Positions 43,130-53,057 of a DNA stretch of 64,000 nt are shown here, in pieces; the first letter of the stretch is position 1, and each line of letters opens with the position of its first letter. The DNA lies in assembly GCF_018617875.1 (NCBI RefSeq), contig NZ_JACSKZ010000002.1, forward strand, positions 248,001 to 312,000, given 5' to 3'. The notes beneath the pieces are model-generated. The model was not told where the DNA came from. It saw nothing but the letters and a program-made list of their open reading frames with translations, and did no database searches. A program made the position numbers and the translations under genes. Origin of the DNA: Exiguobacterium algae (GTDB lineage Bacteria; Bacillota; Bacilli; Exiguobacteriales; Exiguobacteriaceae).

Positions 43130-44686
43130 TCAAACTTTAATGAGACAACGTTCATATTCAGAACGTTCATATTCAGATTTTATTCGTTTGAACAGTTCGA
43201 CGCCATGGCGATTTAACATGGGGACCATGGAGAGGATTCGTTCTTGTGGGGCGTTCATTGGCATCAACCGTGTCGAAAGGCGAATTCGCCGCTCATTCAG
43301 ACGATATTGACGCCGTTTCGCATCCGCCCGCATCTCTTCGGCCAATTTTTCAAGGGCATAGCGCGCCTGTGACTCAAACCGTCTTCCGTGTTTTTTCGCC
43401 TCCTGGCTCACGGACTCTGTCAACGTTCGAAACGGATACAAGTCAAGGTCGAATGCCTCATCATCGAACAGATGGTCCGGAAGCGGCGCTTGAATATATT
43501 CCTCAACTGTAACGTGTTCTTGTGACAGCTTCTTCTCATCATTGCTCGATACAATCAGTGCTCCAAGGCGCGGGAGCAACAAAGGCATCTTCCAATCAAA
43601 TAGATGGAAGAGAGGACGCAATTGCAACCAGTAAGAAATTTCACCAGGACCTCCCACATAGCCGAGGGTCGGAAGCAGGAAATCTTGCATCAAAGGTCTT
43701 GAGACGACATTATTCGAAAAGCGCTCCGGATGCTGTTCGATCATTTCCAACAATTCCGTCTCCGTGAAGCGGTGCCCCCGCTTTGTCGTGAACGCATCCT
43801 CTGTTTTCGTCAACAGTTCTCGCGTTCCATCGTGATAAAACAAGTGGGCCGCCTCTTTATTCAATTCCACTTCCGGCATACCTTCTTCAAACGTATGTCT
43901 GAACGTGTTAAGAATGGAATCATGCTTTTTGACGATCTGTTTAAACATCGGGACTTCCAGTTCACGAATTTCTTTATGATGCGGGTCGAGCAGCACAAAA
44001 TCATTGCCGACAAACTTCCGCATCATCCCTCCAAAAAATTGCGCAAACGAATGACTTTCCTGAATCAAGTCGACGAGCTCAGCATACAACGTCGGGGTAT
44101 GCGCCGTCTCTGTCTCACTCATTAACAGACGCTGAAGCATTTGAACCAATTCGATTTTCAATCGCTCAAATTCCAAATCTCCGACCGAGGCTTTCCCTGC
44201 CAACGGAATGGATGATAAAGCGTCTTTTTTGAGGGTTCGGGAAAGCGACTGTGTTGTGAAAACATGATTGATCTCAGCATAGTCATGGTCCTCTGTCGCC
44301 ATCCAAAAGATCGGGATGACAGGCTTCCCTAACATCCGCTCCGCTCGATTTGATTGTTTGATCACCGTTAGTAATTTATATACCGCAAAGAGCGGACCAC
44401 CAAAGACCCCGACTTGCTGTCCCGTCACCATCGTATAGGCCTCCCCTTTCGCAAGGAGTGACAGTTTTTCATCCAATGGTTCGGTCACGTCTCCAAACGT
44501 TCGTTGCTGGGAGCGAATGACCTGCACAAGTCGATCAAGGTGGGGGAACGTTCGTCCGTCTAACTCCATCGCCCGTTGCTCTAATTCTTCGATCCCTTTA
44601 TAGTCGAGCCACTTTACGTACCCATCATTCACTTGCATCATCGGGGACGTCTTGCCATATAAGGCATCGAACGATTCTATCCTCAC
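43130..44686 (-). CDS. bshC: Bacillithiol biosynthesis protein BshC (putative cysteine ligase)
   Basis: Believed to add cysteine to GlcN-malate, the last step of bacillithiol synthesis. GTG at 44686 (518 aa) follows AAGGAAG at 9-nt spacing; the frame is open to a TTG at 44710. Family motifs: TGQQVGVFGGPLFAVYK, PVIPIFWMATEDHDYAEI and YVGGPGEISYW. A tandem 15-bp duplication near the 3' end (43147-43176) gives SEYERSEYER before the C-terminus. Lies in the yllA position beside the dcw cluster. Confidence 0.93.
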   Translation of the reverse strand: MRIESFDALYGKTSPMMQVNDGYVKWLDYKGIEELEQRAMELDGRTFPHLDRLVQVIRSQQRTFGDVTEPLDEKLSLLAKGEAYTMVTGQQVGVFGGPLFAVYKLLTVIKQSNRAERMLGKPVIPIFWMATEDHDYAEINHVFTTQSLSRTLKKDALSSIPLAGKASVGDLEFERLKIELVQMLQRLLMSETETAHTPTLYAELVDLIQESHSFAQFFGGMMRKFVGNDFVLLDPHHKEIRELEVPMFKQIVKKHDSILNTFRHTFEEGMPEVELNKEAAHLFYHDGTRELLTKTEDAFTTKRGHRFTETELLEMIEQHPERFSNNVVSRPLMQDFLLPTLGYVGGPGEISYWLQLRPLFHLFDWKMPLLLPRLGALIVSSNDEKKLSQEHVTVEEYIQAPLPDHLFDDEAFDLDLYPFRTLTESVSQEAKKHGRRFESQARYALEKLAEEMRADAKRRQYRLNERRIRLSTRLMPMNAPQERILSMVPMLNRHGVELFKRIKSEYERSEYERCLIKV

Positions 44687-44710
44687 GTGTAACAACTTCC
44701 TTTCAATCAA

Positions 44711-45070
44711 TCAACGAATCATTTCTTGGGCGATTCCAAATACAAATAGGATGGCATGCGTGGGAACGAGCACCAAAAACAAGATTCTCCACCCGTGTAC
44801 GAACATTTTCGTGAACAGTACTTCCTCGTGACGAACCCGTTGCCAAATCGCATTGAGTGGAAAAATGGCGCAACATGTCACGAGCAAAACCCAGGACACG
44901 TCAGTTCCCACAATCGCCTTGAGTAAAATCCCGCATGCGTAGAACCAAAGAACGACTCCCGCATCGCATACGAGCTTGAATGAGTTGATTGATTTCGGCA
45001 AAATTTTATTCAGTATCATATACACCATAAACCATACGATAAGTGGAAATGAAACAATATACACTAACAC
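44711..45070 (-). CDS. DUF3397-type small membrane protein
   Basis: 119 aa with four predicted TM helices and few charged residues apart from loops (KSINSFK, QRVRHEEV). GTG start overlaps the panE stop (GTGTTAG). Proteins of this type sit between panE and bshC in many Bacillales; no function is known. Co-expression with bshC and panE is likely. Confidence 0.75.
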   Translation of the reverse strand: MLVYIVSFPLIVWFMVYMILNKILPKSINSFKLVCDAGVVLWFYACGILLKAIVGTDVSWVLLVTCCAIFPLNAIWQRVRHEEVLFTKMFVHGWRILFLVLVPTHAILFVFGIAQEMIR

Positions 45071-45906
45071 GATGCGCTCGCTCCTAAAATCAGTTTATGT
45101 AGTAACGGGATCACACTTAGCGAAATCCCACTTTCTTCAGCCTGTCGTACTAATGGGGCCAAGATGGCATCAACTTCTGTCGGTCGCCCTTCCTCCAGGT
45201 CTCTCAACATCGACGATCGATTTTCTGCCGTATTGGCGATGACAGCCTCAACGTAGCTGTAAGGGACGCGATCGCCATATAACAGCGTCAGTTCTTCATA
45301 GATGGAGGCAGCAATCTCTCGGTAAGGTGGTTGACGCAACGCCCCATTCGATACACGACAGAGTGCCGTGATTGGATTGATGATGGCATTCGCAAACAGT
45401 TTTTCGATGACCACCTGTTCAATATCCTCTTCCCAGACAATCTGCAATAACGAATCCTTGAATCGAATCGGTCGAAGCCCTGTTTGACTGCCGATCCGTA
45501 CCCGACCCAGTCCACGGTGTTCAATCATGGATCCATGCCGAATCACGCCATGCTCGACGACACCAAGATGAAACCCACGCGCTTTCGCCAACTCAAGATG
45601 AGAAATCCCGTTGGAACAAATAAAGACAGGAACCGCACCACTCAACCCACTCGTCGCCTGTTCCAGTTGATGTGCTTTTGTCGTCACAAAAAAGACGTCC
45701 TGATTGCGTTCATTCAATAAATGAGTCGGAACAAGCCGAACCGGTACGTCCGCACTCGTCACACCCGTTCGTTCAATTCTGATTGTTTGTTCCTCACTTA
45801 CCCGACCATACAACGTCACTTCATAATCCTGACTCAGAAAGGATGCCATCAGCATGCCGACAGCGCCGTTCCCGATGATTCCGATTCGTTCAATGGAATG
45901 CATCAT
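45064..45906 (-). CDS. panE: 2-dehydropantoate 2-reductase (PanE/ApbA family)
   Basis: NADPH-dependent reduction of ketopantoate to pantoate in vitamin B5 synthesis. 280 aa, slightly short. Nucleotide motif IGIIGNGAVGMLMAS, catalytic Lys region EKLFANAIINPI, and SSMLRDLEEGRPTEVDAI are family hallmarks. Links to coaBC and coaD elsewhere in the window. In the ylbQ position. Confidence 0.9.
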   Translation of the reverse strand: MMHSIERIGIIGNGAVGMLMASFLSQDYEVTLYGRVSEEQTIRIERTGVTSADVPVRLVPTHLLNERNQDVFFVTTKAHQLEQATSGLSGAVPVFICSNGISHLELAKARGFHLGVVEHGVIRHGSMIEHRGLGRVRIGSQTGLRPIRFKDSLLQIVWEEDIEQVVIEKLFANAIINPITALCRVSNGALRQPPYREIAASIYEELTLLYGDRVPYSYVEAVIANTAENRSSMLRDLEEGRPTEVDAILAPLVRQAEESGISLSVIPLLHKLILGASASC

Positions 45907-45972
45907 GTCTTCCCTCCTTCATACGTCTTCGCACAAAAATTTTACCATAACTCAATTCCATGACCCAAAAAC

Positions 45973-46009
45973 AAAAAAAGAAGCGGCCTTTAAAAGGTCG
46001 CTTCTTTTT
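45973..46009 (-). terminator. Terminator after rpmF
   Basis: Stem AAGAAGCGACCT / AGGCCGCTTCTT with one wobble pair, flanked by A- and T-runs (TTTTTTTG on the minus strand), right after the rpmF stop. Confidence 0.9.
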
Positions 46010-46012
46010 GCA

Positions 46013-46186
46013 TTATTTGCTTGTTACTTCTTTCCCGTTGTAATGTCCGCAAGATTTGCAAACACGGTGTGAAAGTTTCATTTCGCCACAGTTCGGGCAC
46101 TCGTTCATACCAGGTACGTTGAGTTTGAAGTGAGTACGACGAAGACGTTTGCGAGTTTTCGACGTTCTACGGAATGGTACTGCCAT
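46013..46186 (-). CDS. rpmF: 50S ribosomal protein L32
   Basis: 57 aa: [14 protein letters not shown] start, then the zinc-ribbon CPNCGE and [12 protein letters not shown]. This is the C+ (zinc-binding) form. The open frame extends upstream, but the ATG at 46186 follows a perfect GGAGGTGG and the family start. Operon with yceD, as in most bacteria. Confidence 0.97.
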
Positions 46187-46208
46187 CGTTGTCCACCTCC
46201 TTGAAAAG

Positions 46209-46736
46209 TTAGCCTTCCTCGTCCTCTTTTTTAGAGAACAAGTCGGCAAGCCCCGCGAGGCGCGGGTCAATTTTTGGTTGTGCGTCTGGCTGTTCCTCGA
46301 TGAGGGACCAGCCTTCCCCTTCAACCTGAGTTTTGTCTGTCTCGTTCCCGAAGATTTGCATCGGGACGTCTAACATGATGAGCTCTTTTACGATTGGTAC
46401 AAGATCAATCGTATTTCCTTCTGGCAAATTCACGTCATCGAATTGCTCCGTATAACGCCCATTCTCCAAAAAGAAAGGCTCGAGCGATTCAATATCGAAT
46501 TCATAAGTGACATCTTCCAACGTACGCGCATCTGGCAACGTCAGATCACCTTGAATCTTCAAATTGAATGTAACTTGATTAGATGTGAACGATGCATCCC
46601 CGTGCACATGCACCGGGCGAATCGAACGGATATCCGGATGGAGCTGAGTCAGCTCTGGTAGTTCCACCATCTCATCGATCGTGAATCTGTCACCCTGGTT
46701 TCGGAGCTTAAGTAGCTGTGCAATAGACCATTTCAT
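46209..46736 (-). CDS. yceD: YceD/DUF177 family protein (YlbN)
   Basis: 175 aa from [11 protein letters not shown] (GAGGTGATT upstream). The family is implicated in 23S rRNA accumulation and always neighbours rpmF. Visible: ISDIFQ-free core with [20 protein letters not shown] and a C-terminal acidic stretch ending KKEDEEG. Expressed from the promoter at 46765-46793. Confidence 0.9.
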
Positions 46737-46764
46737 CCGAATCACCTCAATTGCAACAATATGA

Positions 46765-46793
46765 ATTATAGATAGGCCAACTTGTTTTGTCAA
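46765..46793 (-). promoter_or_regulatory. Sigma-A promoter of yceD-rpmF
   Basis: TTGACA (46793-46788), exact 17-nt spacer, TATAAT (46770-46765): a perfect consensus, as suits a ribosomal protein gene. Confidence 0.93.
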
Positions 46794-46828
46794 TGTTTTT
46801 TCTTTACACTAAAATCAGTTGACGACGG

Positions 46829-46843
46829 CGCTTTGCCAAAGCG
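46829..46843. promoter_or_regulatory. Short inverted repeat upstream of tmcAL
   Basis: CGCTTTG-C-CAAAGCG, 7-bp arms with a 1-nt centre, 5 nt after a TTGACG (46819-46824) that could be a -35 box for tmcAL. It could be an operator; no regulator is evident. Confidence 0.35.
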
Positions 46844-46892
46844 TACTTATCCATCTTACACCAATCCATTCGACATTGCAAAGGAGTAAATC

Positions 46893-48001
46893 ATGCAAAA
46901 GACGGCCATTATCGCAGAGTACAATCCATTCCATAACGGGCACTTCTATCAAGCTGAAACAGCACGTACCGAAACGGGCGCAGACGCCGTGATTGCGGTC
47001 ATGAGTGCACAATTCACTCAACGCGGCGAACCGGCCTCGTTCGACAAATGGCAACGCGCAAAAGCAGCTGTGAAAAGCGGGGCCATCGACCTCGTCGTGG
47101 AACTCCCTACCCGCTACGGTGTACAACGCGCCGACCGATTCGCGGCCGCCGCCGTCTCGATCGCAGAACAACTTCAATGCCAGACCTTGTCGTTCGGAAG
47201 CGAGAGCGGGGACGTGACCGCGATTGAACACGCGGCTCACGCAGAAGTCGAACAGACTTCGACTTATCAACATGCGCTACAGAACGCGCTACAGGAAGGC
47301 AAGTCACCTGCACAAGCATCGAGCCTCGCGTTTCACGAAGTATATCCAGCGTTCGACCTTACACGTCCTAATAACATTTTAGCCTATCATTACGCCAAAG
47401 CAGCCAAGTCAATCAAACTCCACACCGTCAAACGGCTTGGAGCAGATTACCATGAGTTATCCGTGATGGATGTCATGTCCGCAACCGGCATTAGAGCACA
47501 TTATTTGGAGACGGGGGAAGCAAGGGCCGTCCCCGCCTCAACAAGGGAAATGTTTGCCGGTGCGCCAATGAACCACTGGTCGAACTATTGGCCGGTTTTA
47601 CAATATAAGCTTCGAACGACACCGGCAAACCTACTTGTTCAACTAGTTGGTATTGACGCCTCTCTCGCCCCCCGACTCATCCAAGCCGGATTAGAGCCGA
47701 CGTTCGAGCGTGCGCTCGCCACGGTGGCGACACGGCGTTATACACGCACGGCGATTCAACGCGCCTTCGTTGCCGTGTTACTTCATTGGACGAAAGATGA
47801 ACTGCCTTCACGTTTCGATGAGGTCCCTTACATCAGACCACTCGCGTTCAATGAGACAGGCCGTCGTGTCCTACGGGATGTGAAAAAAGACATCCCGCTC
47901 CTGAGTAAATATGATGACCGCCTCGCGTTCGAAGCCCGCGTAACGGAAGCTTATCGTCTTCCCTTACAAAACGACTTGCTCATCGAACATCAGCAGCGTC
48001 C

Positions 48002-48023
<22 letters not shown>
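46893..48023 (+). CDS. tmcAL: TmcAL, acetate-dependent tRNA-Met cytidine acetyl ligase (YlbM)
   Basis: Nucleotidyltransferase-fold enzyme that activates acetate with ATP and acetylates C34 of elongator tRNA-Met (shown for B. subtilis). 376 aa. IIAEYNPFHNGH holds the HxGH motif, then VMSAQFTQRGEPA and LPTRYGVQRAD. AAAGGAG precedes the ATG. Divergent from yceD; its end overlaps the convergent ylbL end by 22 bp. Confidence 0.94.
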
Positions 48024-50056
<2,033 letters not shown>

Positions 50057-50072
50057 TGGTTTCCCTCCAGCA

Positions 50073-50106
50073 GAAAAGATGAAGGCGTCACCACCTTCAT
50101 CTTTTC
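50073..50106 (-). terminator. Hairpin between ylbG and rsmD
   Basis: 13-bp perfect stem (gaaaagatgaagg / ccttcatcttttc) with an 8-nt loop, starting just after the ylbG stop. The T-rich part is within the stem's 3' arm, so it is likely a terminator for ylbF-ylbG. The rsmD ribosome site follows within 20 nt. Confidence 0.7.
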
Positions 50107-50109
50107 AAT

Positions 50110-50346
50110 TTATTTCGATTTCGGTTCATACGTTTCCGCGATAAACGGTCGTTCACTTCTCACGACCGATTCGACGAACGGTAACTCTCGAACCTGATTC
50201 AATACATCCTCATGATTTTCGAGGTCTGTGTATAAAAACGCATATTTTTCCCGGCGTGAGACAAAATATAAACTCGCATATCGTCTCAGCGCTTTCACTT
50301 GTTTCATCGACTTCACATAGACGACGAATCCAATCCGTTCCTTCAT
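50110..50346 (-). CDS. ylbG: YlbG/DUF2129 family protein
   Basis: 78 aa from MKERIGFVVYVKS. Conserved LRRYASLYFVSRREKYAFLY and ENHEDVLNQV match the DUF2129 family, function unknown. It starts 7 nt after the ylbF stop. No strong ribosome site is visible, so translation probably depends on coupling to ylbF. Confidence 0.87.
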   Translation of the reverse strand: MKERIGFVVYVKSMKQVKALRRYASLYFVSRREKYAFLYTDLENHEDVLNQVRELPFVESVVRSERPFIAETYEPKSK

Positions 50347-50353
50347 CGACGAC

Positions 50354-50803
50354 TTAGACGGCACATCCACAGCTTCCGCCTCCTCCACAGCTTCCGCCTC
50401 CAGAACATCCTCCCTGGTCGAAGAATGGATTTCCTGTAGGCACTTTAATTTGAGGAGAGACTGCATGAGCTAAAATCCCACTCACTTCTCCCAGCAATTT
50501 ATCCAGTTGACGCTCTGCTTTTTTGAACGCAGCGACCTCCGGCTGGACATCAAGACGTCGTTTGACGAGATGCATGTCCTTTTTGATGCGGTCATGGTCG
50601 GGATGATGCTTCCCGAATCGTTGAACGTACTCGTACCCTTCTTTCATCTGAAGGAACTCTCGTTCAATTTCCCGCGCTTCATTTGAGGCAAGTCTCGCCT
50701 GCTTCGTGCGGATATATGTTTGAAACGATTCGCTTGCTTCAATCAAATCGGTCAATTCTTCAGTTTGATCGAGCAGGGCAATTGTCTGTTCAGTGATTAT
50801 CAT
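50354..50803 (-). CDS. ylbF: YlbF, Y-complex component (RNase Y specificity factor)
   Basis: 149 aa, helical YlbF/YmcA fold. In B. subtilis YlbF, YmcA and YaaT form a complex that directs RNase Y and affects competence and biofilm, and carries iron-sulfur clusters. Family landmarks: EYVQRFGKHHPDHDRI and VPTGNPFFD, then a Gly/Cys-rich tail (GGCSGGGSCGGGGSCGC) whose cysteines could bind a cluster. An 18-bp direct repeat encodes part of this tail. Start ATG at 50803 behind GGGTGAGG. Confidence 0.92.
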   Translation of the reverse strand: MIITEQTIALLDQTEELTDLIEASESFQTYIRTKQARLASNEAREIEREFLQMKEGYEYVQRFGKHHPDHDRIKKDMHLVKRRLDVQPEVAAFKKAERQLDKLLGEVSGILAHAVSPQIKVPTGNPFFDQGGCSGGGSCGGGGSCGCAV

Positions 50804-50864
50804 ACGCCTCACCCTTTCTGCCATGATTTTACCACAATTGTTTCCCTATGTAAGCAATCCACAC

Positions 50865-50870
50865 TATAAT
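50865..50870 (+). promoter_or_regulatory. Possible -10 box for the ATP-grasp gene
   Basis: TATAAT in the ylbF/ATP-grasp divergent gap; the -35 position (TTCCCT at 17 nt) is weak, so activation or an alternative -35 may apply. Confidence 0.4.
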
Positions 50871-50911
50871 TGAAGAAGACTCGTGTCGTTCAACAGAGAA
50901 AGGAAGTGAAT

Positions 50912-50929
50912 AGACGTACATGTACGTCT
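50912..50929 (+). repeat. Perfect 18-bp palindrome between ribosome site and start codon
   Basis: AGACGTACATGTACGTCT reads the same on both strands. It lies between AAGGAAG (50900-50906) and the ATG at 50934. Folded as a hairpin it would shorten the effective ribosome-site spacing from 27 to about 9 nt. Confidence 0.85.
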
Positions 50930-50933
50930 TAAC

Positions 50934-51689
50934 ATGAAAAAAGTTTCATTTAACATGATTCGTTCTGCCGGCATCAAAACAGACTACGCTAAACCGGAGT
51001 ATTATTACGACCAACTCGATAAGGTGCGGGAAGCCGACCTCGTATTATTCCCGGAATATTGGATGGTCAATTCCATCATTTACGGACTGAATAAACCAAT
51101 CTTCCCGTCTCCAGCCACCTATCACCTCGGACACGACAAGATTGAAATGACCCGTGCTTTCCAAGCGACGTATCCGCACCGTATTCCGAAAACGCTCATC
51201 TATGGGAAAAACCCTTACACGATTGAGCGGGTGCTTGAGGAGTTTGAATACCCGTTCGTTGCGAAAAAAGCAAAATCGTCGATGGGACAAGGGGTATGGC
51301 TCATCAAAAACGATCAAGAATGGTTGGAGTATGTTGAAAAACACGATACGTTTTATGTACAGCAGTTCATCCCGAACGACCGAGATCTTCGAATCATCGT
51401 CATCGGTGAACAGGTCGTCGGAGCTTACTGGCGTGTCAGTGAGGCCTTTTTGAACAACGTCGCCCAAGGAGCGCACTTCTCCTATGATGACATCCCGGAA
51501 GATGTGGTCAACGAAGTTCAGTCCATTGCGAAGACGCTTAACGTCAACCATGCCGCATTCGATGTCATCGTGACAGAAGACGGATTCTATATTCTCGAAT
51601 TCAATGTCTTTTTCGGTTCAGAAGGCTTGTTGCCGCTCGGAGTAAGACTTCCTCAAAAAATTGAAGAATATCTCGATTCCTTGTCATGA
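50934..51689 (+). CDS. RimK-like ATP-grasp ligase, substrate unknown
   Basis: 251 aa. The N-terminal part (VLFPEYWMVNSIIYGLNKPIFPS) resembles the pre-ATP-grasp domain of RimK-type ligases. Then FVAKKAKSSMGQGVWLI (ATP lysine and glycine loop), VQQFIPNDRDLRIIVIG and the Mg-binding ILEFNVFFGSEGL (E-x-N) at the end. RimK-type enzymes join amino acids to carboxylates (glutamate tails, LysW, cyanophycin-like). No partner gene is nearby. The only usable start is ATG 50934 (or 50955); an in-frame stop precedes it. Real gene by motif preservation; substrate cannot be inferred. Confidence 0.85.
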   Translation: MKKVSFNMIRSAGIKTDYAKPEYYYDQLDKVREADLVLFPEYWMVNSIIYGLNKPIFPSPATYHLGHDKIEMTRAFQATYPHRIPKTLIYGKNPYTIERVLEEFEYPFVAKKAKSSMGQGVWLIKNDQEWLEYVEKHDTFYVQQFIPNDRDLRIIVIGEQVVGAYWRVSEAFLNNVAQGAHFSYDDIPEDVVNEVQSIAKTLNVNHAAFDVIVTEDGFYILEFNVFFGSEGLLPLGVRLPQKIEEYLDSLS

Positions 51690-51786
51690 TCGTTCATCTT
51701 TTTTTCACAATTTAAACACACGTTATTCCAAGAACGTTTTTGAATATGGTATGATGACATATGAGGTTTAATCGAAAAGGGGGATT

Positions 51787-52152
51787 ATGATGAAATTTGA
51801 GCAGTTCCACATCGAGGGAAAAGAAATCCGTTTTGGTTTGCTCGAGACGATCATGGATCATCATCATTTCATCCGTGAAGGTGCTTGGGACTACGAGCGT
51901 GCCACGTATGATATGAAATATGAGAAACAATCGACTGGCGAAACGTTCTACCTTCGCTTACCTGTATATGCAATCGAAGGACAAATTGAAGATCGCCACG
52001 CTGTCGTCAAAATGTTGACTCCGATTCTAGGAAAACATTACTACCCGCACGGCGTCGAGTACGATGAAGTCTTCCCGGAAGAAATCGTTCGCGATTGCGA
52101 ACGTCGTCTTGCAGCACTCGCTGAGACATTAGAAGTAAAACCCCTTTCGTAA
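51787..52152 (+). CDS. YugN-like family protein
   Basis: 121 aa. GAWDYERATYDMKY followed by FYLRLPVYAIEGQIED and a HYYPHGVEYDE stretch resembles the YugN-like family of Bacillales, of unknown function. Two adjacent ATGs follow AAAGGGGG; the second has better spacing. A strong terminator follows. No operon partner. Confidence 0.75.
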   Translation: MMKFEQFHIEGKEIRFGLLETIMDHHHFIREGAWDYERATYDMKYEKQSTGETFYLRLPVYAIEGQIEDRHAVVKMLTPILGKHYYPHGVEYDEVFPEEIVRDCERRLAALAETLEVKPLS

Positions 52153-52169
52153 TGGAAGGAAAGATAAAA

Positions 52170-52207
52170 AACGATTGAACCGGGACGTCCCGGCCCAATC
52201 GTTTTTT
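52170..52207 (+). terminator. Terminator after the yugN-like gene
   Basis: AACGATTG ... CAATCGTT arms flanking an inner CCGGGAC/GTCCCGG palindrome, followed by TTTTTTT. Confidence 0.93.
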
Positions 52208-52273
52208 TCTTTCTCACAATGAGGCGAGCACAGATTTTCCGGTGCCCTCTCTTTGATTTTGGCAGAAGTCGCC

Positions 52274-52690
52274 TTATTGACCCTTTACAAGCTGTTCCCC
52301 CAAACGCTCGAGATAGTCTACACAGAGACCCGCTGACGCATCTGTATAAAAGAACGGATCTTTTCGAATCGTTTCAGCATGATTGACAATGAACTCCTCA
52401 ACGACTCGGTCCTGTGTATCTAAAAACGTAAGGCGATAACTGGTTCCCATATACCCAAGGGAAACTTTCTCCCGCCTCATCTCCCGATTTTGAATGTTCG
52501 ATATGATGTACTCGATTTCTTCCGGACGTTCAATCTGAAATTGATACCCGGTACTTCCATCAAATACATCGATGCGGGAAATCTCCTCCGGCAGGACATC
52601 TTTCAGAAAATGAACCGGGCTTGACCACCATATAAAGCCTAACATCATGACTCCAATTGTCGTGATCACGATACCTCTCCTACTTTTCAC
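52274..52690 (-). CDS. Small anchored extracytoplasmic protein, function unknown
   Basis: 138 aa from a GTG at 52690, chosen because GGGAGGAA precedes it; the frame extends 30 codons further but through the upstream terminator. One TM at residues ~8-25 (VITTIGVMMLGFIWW), then a domain with ISRIDVFDGSTG, EEIEYIISNIQN, YRLTFLDTQDRVVEEF and FFYTDAS. The layout recalls DUF5301-type small domains, a tentative call. The terminator at 52722-52769 separates it from the upstream gene. Confidence 0.65.
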   Translation of the reverse strand: MKSRRGIVITTIGVMMLGFIWWSSPVHFLKDVLPEEISRIDVFDGSTGYQFQIERPEEIEYIISNIQNREMRREKVSLGYMGTSYRLTFLDTQDRVVEEFIVNHAETIRKDPFFYTDASAGLCVDYLERLGEQLVKGQ

Positions 52691-52721
52691 TGCCGTTCCT
52701 CCCTGGACCGTTTTAATGAAT

Positions 52722-52769
52722 ATAAAAAAAGAAACCAACAGGTCTGACATGGCATGTCCTGCTGGTTTC
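52722..52769 (-). terminator. Terminator after the Asp23-like gene
   Basis: GAAACCAGCAGG / CCTGTTGGTTTC stem (one G-U) with an inner CATG pairing, followed by CTTTTTTTATA on the minus strand. It ends the ctaG-ctaM-sco unit. Confidence 0.9.
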
Positions 52770-52776
52770 AAATTCT

Positions 52777-53052
52777 TCACGATGTCGCAATCACATTTAA
52801 TGTGATATCCACTTGCCCGAGCAAGAGATTAAATTGATCGCGAACATATCGGTATAAACGCTCCGCCTCTACTAGAGTGAGCGGCGCAATCATTTCATAA
52901 TCATAGCGATCTTTTGATAATGAGACGATTTTCACTTCCTGAAGTCCGAATTCAATTGCACTGCACGCAATCAAATCTTTAATGGCGCGTTCTGCGATTG
53001 TCACGTCACCATATGAATAGTCGTTTCCGATGACTGCCATCGTATCATTCAT
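52777..53052 (-). CDS. Small Asp23/Gls24-like protein, function unknown
   Basis: 91 aa from ATG 53052, 8 nt after AAAGGAG (the sco stop lies inside this site). The pattern is short: YGDVTIAERAIKDLIACSA, then a ~30-residue beta-rich middle, ending VRDQFNLLLGQVDITLNVIA. This resembles the Asp23/Gls24 alternation of strands and helices, but the match is by eye. Co-transcribed with sco, so a link to oxidase assembly or envelope stress is possible but unproven. Confidence 0.6.
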   Translation of the reverse strand: MNDTMAVIGNDYSYGDVTIAERAIKDLIACSAIEFGLQEVKIVSLSKDRYDYEMIAPLTLVEAERLYRYVRDQFNLLLGQVDITLNVIATS

Positions 53053-53057
53053 TGTGT

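Noticed and set aside
50920-50937. 5-codon ORF (ATG TAC GTC TTA ACA TGA) as a leader peptide gene
   Set aside because: It arises from the palindrome and has 13-nt spacing to the ribosome site. Too short to support on its own; kept only as an alternative in the finding.
51045-51551. 168-aa minus-strand open frame
   Set aside because: It is the antisense shadow of the ATP-grasp gene, whose motifs are intact.
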